Of a stretch of DNA of 58,606 bases, positions 56,089-58,606 are shown piece by piece. The notes under the pieces were generated by a model, which searched no databases, was not told the origin of the DNA, and saw only the letters and a list, made by a program, of their open reading frames with translations. This DNA comes from Nitrospirota bacterium. GTDB lineage: Bacteria > Nitrospirota > Nitrospiria > SBBL01 > JAADHI01. The number at the start of each line of letters is the position of its first letter. The stretch's first letter is position 1. The DNA is taken from NCBI GenBank assembly GCA_029261215.1, contig JAJDBT010000084.1, forward strand, positions 1 through 58,606, in the 5' to 3' direction. Position numbers and translations under genes: made by a program.

Positions 56089-56118
56089 TTTTCCCCAATA
56101 TTGGGAAGGAGTTACGTT

Positions 56119-56367
56119 ATGGTCAAAGTAAAGTTTTTTGCAGTGCTGAAGGGACTCGTTGGAAAAGAAGAGGTCGCCGTTGAGATTGAAGGAGGAACGA
56201 CTCTAGGTCAACTGATTGAAAAGCTTAAAATCGATCTCCCTCCCCTAAAAGACATTATGCAAAAAGGTGGCATTCTCATTTCGGTAAATCAGGAAGTCGT
56301 TGAAAAAGATGCCGTCATTCAAGATGGAGATGAAATCGCATTCCTGCCTCCATTTGCAGGTGGTTAA
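56119..56367 (+). CDS. moaD: Molybdopterin synthase sulfur carrier subunit (MoaD/ThiS family)
   Basis: An 82-residue ubiquitin-fold protein ending in PPFAGG; the C-terminal Gly-Gly is the thiocarboxylate carrier. VKFFAVLKGLVGKEEVAVEIEGGTTLGQLIEKL and DGDEIAFLPPFAGG are MoaD hallmarks. The ATG at 56119 with AAGGAG is the start; the open frame reaches a TTG at 56101 that overlaps the RBS. It donates sulfur to MoaE, which is encoded 46 bases downstream. Confidence 0.93.
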   Translation: MVKVKFFAVLKGLVGKEEVAVEIEGGTTLGQLIEKLKIDLPPLKDIMQKGGILISVNQEVVEKDAVIQDGDEIAFLPPFAGG

Positions 56368-56413
56368 GCCCTTTTCCCCTTATTTCATTCACCCCATATT
56401 GAAAGGATAAAAG

Positions 56414-56842
56414 ATGGATCAAGATCGCATTCGAGTTCAGACAGAAGATTTTGGCGTTGAAGAAGAAACAAATAAAATCAAACAATGTTCTAAAAGGATA
56501 GGCGGGATTGTTACATTTTTGGGAACGGCGCGGGACTTCTCCAAAGGACAGGAAATCAACAAAATGGACTTCGATCACTATCCAGGCATGGCCGAAAAAA
56601 AACTTGCAGAGATTCGAGAACAAGCGCTAAAAGATTATGACATTATCGACGTCACAATCATCCACCGTGTAGGAGAGATTGCCATCGGTGAAAATATCGT
56701 GTTGATCATCGTGGGTGCCGAGCACCGTAAAGATGCATTTCGGGCCTGTTCATGGTGCATTGATGAGCTCAAACGCATCACCCCCATCTGGAAAAAAGAA
56801 ACCACCCCCGAAGGCATCGTCTGGGTCGAAGAACACCCATAA
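56414..56842 (+). CDS. moaE: Molybdopterin synthase catalytic subunit MoaE
   Basis: A 142-residue MoaE: GGIVTFLGTARDFSKGQEINKMDFDHYPGMAEKKLAEI, HRVGEIAIGENIVLIIVGAEHRKDAFRACSWCIDELKRITPIWKKE include the Arg/Lys active-site segments (HRxG and WKKE). It inserts two sulfurs into precursor Z with MoaD. An otherwise complete moa cluster is not in this window. Confidence 0.93.
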   Translation: MDQDRIRVQTEDFGVEEETNKIKQCSKRIGGIVTFLGTARDFSKGQEINKMDFDHYPGMAEKKLAEIREQALKDYDIIDVTIIHRVGEIAIGENIVLIIVGAEHRKDAFRACSWCIDELKRITPIWKKETTPEGIVWVEEHP

Positions 56843-57240
56843 TCTACGTCAACATTCTTGCTCATAACAGGATTAGGGCAGCATTGCACGGTGTTTTATC
56901 GCGATTGCATTGAGACTAAAAGACCTGGTCTTGCAGTCCATACGCAAAGGCTCTACCACGGTCAAACAGGGGCTGTCCGCCCATGTATCGGCCACCACTA
57001 ATCAGCCCAGCCATTGTTCAAGCGTCAAATCAGTACACGTTTTGCAACTGTATTCACATAAGAATCAAACAACACCTACTTGTGTTCAAACCCTGCCTCC
57101 CGTGCAATGGCGATATAATCGACCGATTGAACGCTTGTGTGGCATTGGCTTGAATATCAAGCAGAGACTTCCCCGTGTGTCTCGACATCTGCCGTTCAAA
57201 GACGACCCATGTGGCTGTCAAAAGGGATCGCCTCATAGGA
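56843..57240 (-). pseudogene. Decayed IS4-like transposase remnant (tentative)
   Basis: 398 bases between moaE and the IS256 piece hold no intact gene. On the minus strand, in one frame broken by stops, the segments SYEAIPFDSHMGRL and VDYIAIAREAGFEHK-stop-VLFDSYV (about 57050-57240) recall the IxVD and KYVLFDSW motifs of IS4-type DDE transposases. The resemblance is by eye. The plus-strand frame 56910-57272 has no plausible protein. Confidence 0.3.
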
Positions 57241-57405
57241 GGGTGTTCAAAATCCTGTGTCAGTTAGGCTAAGCTGAGGCATTCAGCTTTTAAAAGGAGG
57301 ACAGACATGAAAAAAGAAGACACTGAGTTTGATTTTCAAAAGGCGCTTGAAGCGATTCAGGATGGGCAGCCGCTCCTCGGAAACCGGGCCATTCTAACCC
57401 CACTT
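57241..57405 (+). mobile_element. Left end of an IS256-family element, truncated
   Basis: Starts with GGGTGTTCAAAATCCTGTGT, the usual form of an IS256-family terminal repeat, then an RBS (AAAAGGAGG) and the transposase start. It stops after about 165 bases where an IS3-type end begins (TGTACCCCCC, 57404). So one element broke the other, and the right part is lost. Confidence 0.7.
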
Positions 57406-57438
57406 GTACCCCCCAAATTTAGTACCACTCAAAAGTAG
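57307..57438 (+). pseudogene. IS256-family transposase, first 33 codons only
   Basis: The start MKKEDTEFDF, then KALEAIQDGQPLLGNRAILTPL matches the beginning of IS256-family transposases, which normally run for about 400 residues and continue with L-I-K-x-L-x-E-A-A-L. After TPL the frame enters the terminal repeat of the IS3-type fragment and stops at 57438. It has no DDE residues and cannot be active. Confidence 0.7.
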
Positions 57439-57723
57439 AGAATTTCGTCATTTACAGGCCTCCTGAAATTCATAAGGGGTTCTATTTTCCAAAGACTTAT
57501 GAGGGCACACTGTATTATACTCATATATCCACCGTGTTGTTCTGTCTCTGACTTCATCCAGATCTGAGAACAGATACATATCCAAAACATCTTCCCGGTA
57601 CGTCCTATTGAATCGTTCGATATAAGCGTTTTGTGCAGGCTTGCCTGGCTGGATAAAGGCCAAGCGCATCGGGCCCTCACTTGTTTCCGAATTTCGGGAA
57701 GTGTTCTTTTTTCCGGAAAACAT
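57404..57723 (-). mobile_element. 3' end of an IS3-family element
   Basis: TGTACCCCCCAAATTTAGTA at 57404 has the look of an IS3-group terminal repeat (TGTAC...). The orfB 3' part follows on the minus strand. The other end is missing and homology fades near 57670, so only about 270-320 bases remain. Confidence 0.65.
57448..57723 (-). pseudogene. IS3-family transposase orfB, C-terminal remnant
   Basis: The last 75 residues, LAFIQPGKPAQNAYIERFNRTYREDVLDMYLFSDLDEVRDRTTRWIYEYNTVCPHKSLENRTPYEF, are the end of an rve-type integrase core, including the catalytic Glu of IERFN. The two Asp residues of the DDE triad lie in the missing 5' part. The first 18 codons of the open frame (down to about 57670) do not look like transposase. 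Inactive. Confidence 0.8.
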
Positions 57724-58027
57724 AAACCGCTTCTATCACGTTTTTTTATGATAAACCTTTTTAATTTACAAACTTCAAAACAAGCCCTCACCCTCCCTTA
57801 ACTTGGGCACTAAACTTGCTCTTACCTTAAAACGGGACAAGACCCATTGACCTGTCTTGAGACTGGAATGATCCGAGTGATATCACGGGAAACAGCAGAA
57901 ACCTGATGTTCCCAAAACAAAAACACCCTTTATAAAAGAACCAGACACTTCGCCTGACAAAACCGCTTCTCCCGCAGGATTTCGAGCTGCTGGGGAAAGC
58001 CGAACGTCAGGAACCAAGGAGGACATC
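57724..58027. other. Leader region of the AcoR-like gene
   Basis: 304 bases without a gene. They hold a candidate -24/-12 site (57805-57820), no obvious palindromic enhancer, and a strong RBS (AAGGAGG near 58017) before ATG 58028. Nothing else is evident. Confidence 0.5.
57805..57820 (+). promoter_or_regulatory. Candidate sigma-54 promoter
   Basis: GGGCAC-N5-TTGCT, one mismatch to TGGCAC-N5-TTGCW, with GG and GC correctly ten bases apart. It points to the AcoR-like gene; the start point would be about 195 bases before its ATG. A match this good may occur by chance about once in a sequence of this size, so the evidence is moderate. Confidence 0.4.
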
Positions 58028-58606
58028 ATGTGGGAAAAAGTAAGCACTCATATTAAAATGGATCAAAAAGCACTTCTGCTGAATCAACAACAGCAAGACA
58101 ATGCACATCAATACGGCTTAAGTCTGGGACTTCGTCCTGACGTCAACAAACTCACGGATCGGCTAAACGGCGCTGCGCTTTGCCGTTTCCTCAAAAGATA
58201 CGCGCCTGCGGCCACCGCCGCGAAACACCTGTTTCCACACGTGTATACAATGCTGCCTGACCCGACTTGCGCATTCGTCCTGACAGACGCAGAAGGACAC
58301 ATTATCCACCTCTTCTCGGCCCCGGAACTAATGGCCCGCTGTGCAGAAAAGGGGATCCTCCCCGGAACCTCTCTTTCAGAGGAGGCCTGCGGCATCAATG
58401 CGGTTTCCGTGGCACTTCAGAATCGAAAGGCAAGCATCGTCAAAGGGACACAACACTTTACACGGCTTTTTCACGACTGGTACTGCATTGCCGCGCCCAT
58501 CTTTGACACAAAAGAAAGACTCATGGGCTGCATCGATTTTTCAAGCGGCCATAAAGGGGACCTCGACGAGAAGCTGCCATTCGTCACGATGCTGGCTGAA
58601 AAATTT
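58028..58606 (+). CDS. AcoR-like sigma-54-dependent regulator, N-terminal part (cut by window edge)
   Basis: 193 codons are open to the window edge. The visible part is a GAF sensory domain of the acetoin-regulator (AcoR) type: FVLTDAEGHIIHLFSAPELMARCAEKGILPGTSLSEEACGINAVSVALQNRKASIVKGTQHFTRLFHDWYCIAAPIFDTKERLMGCIDFSSG. The LSE-x-CGINA and QHF-x-x-x-x-H-x-W-x-C-x-AAPI motifs are typical. An AAA+ and a Fis domain are expected beyond the edge. It follows an array of insertion-sequence remnants. Confidence 0.82.
   Translation, partial: MWEKVSTHIKMDQKALLLNQQQQDNAHQYGLSLGLRPDVNKLTDRLNGAALCRFLKRYAPAATAAKHLFPHVYTMLPDPTCAFVLTDAEGHIIHLFSAPELMARCAEKGILPGTSLSEEACGINAVSVALQNRKASIVKGTQHFTRLFHDWYCIAAPIFDTKERLMGCIDFSSGHKGDLDEKLPFVTMLAEKF

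Noticed and set aside
56910-57272. 120-residue plus-strand open frame between moaE and the IS256 remnant
   Set aside because: Composition is unlike a folded protein, there is no RBS, and the opposite strand carries traces of a decayed transposase.

Overview
The window is a chromosomal segment of a Gram-negative bacterium of moderate G+C. It encodes an outer-membrane efflux channel, several lipoproteins with a lipobox, meso-diaminopimelate peptidoglycan recycling enzymes (Mpl, LD-carboxypeptidase) and a standard F-type ATP synthase operon. The mix (DUF1841 protein, CbpA/CbpM, thioredoxin-like ferredoxin, two DUF4382/DUF5666 lipoproteins, a multihaem-like secreted protein) would suit Nitrospirota or a proteobacterium. 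No rRNA or other phylogenetic marker is present, so this is only an impression. TTG start codons are frequent.

Layout. 1-123: end of an insertion sequence with the first codons of an ISNCY-type transposase. 260-3671: lipoprotein, M48 peptidase, cbpA-cbpM, closed by a bidirectional terminator. 3754-8228: two related DUF4382/DUF5666 lipoproteins flanking a DUF1841 protein and a [2Fe-2S] ferredoxin. 8321-20830: mostly single housekeeping genes (dehydrogenase, TIGR04282 transferase-hemW, dihaem/FGE-like fusion, dicarboxylate symporter, PAS-GGDEF-EAL protein, lytic transglycosylase, CPA2 antiporter, PBP7-like peptidase, a lone groES).

20997-31852 is the most coherent accessory block: eight minus-strand genes (DoxX, metallo-beta-lactamase-fold hydrolase, complete RND tripartite pump, NmrA-type reductase, FhlA-like sigma-54 activator, SnoaL-like protein). 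Directly upstream lies a good -24/-12 promoter (31912-31927). About 85-160 bases farther upstream is a striking array of two overlapping 38-bp palindromes built from five copies of TTCAGC/GCTGAA. Together they look like a self-contained sigma-54-controlled efflux/detoxification regulon whose activator is encoded inside it.

32318-38287: phosphate-type transporter, a TVP38-like membrane protein, and an overlapping pair made of a 976-residue coiled-coil P-loop ATPase and an MscS-type channel. I recognise no described system matching this pair. 38408-44125: alpha/beta hydrolase, Rieske protein, SDR and zinc-binding dehydrogenase pair, phosphomannomutase, HAD phosphatase. 44282-51155: complete ATP synthase operon in the order atpZ-atpI-atpB-E-F-H-A-G-D-C with its own promoter. 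51295-56842: ACT protein, rpsU (with an intrinsic terminator upstream of it), the mpl/serine hydrolase/LD-carboxypeptidase operon, and moaD-moaE. From 56843 the sequence becomes a graveyard of nested insertion-sequence remnants (a decayed IS4-like piece, an IS256-family 5' end, an IS3-family orfB 3' end). The last gene, cut by the window edge, is an AcoR-like activator with a candidate sigma-54 promoter of its own.
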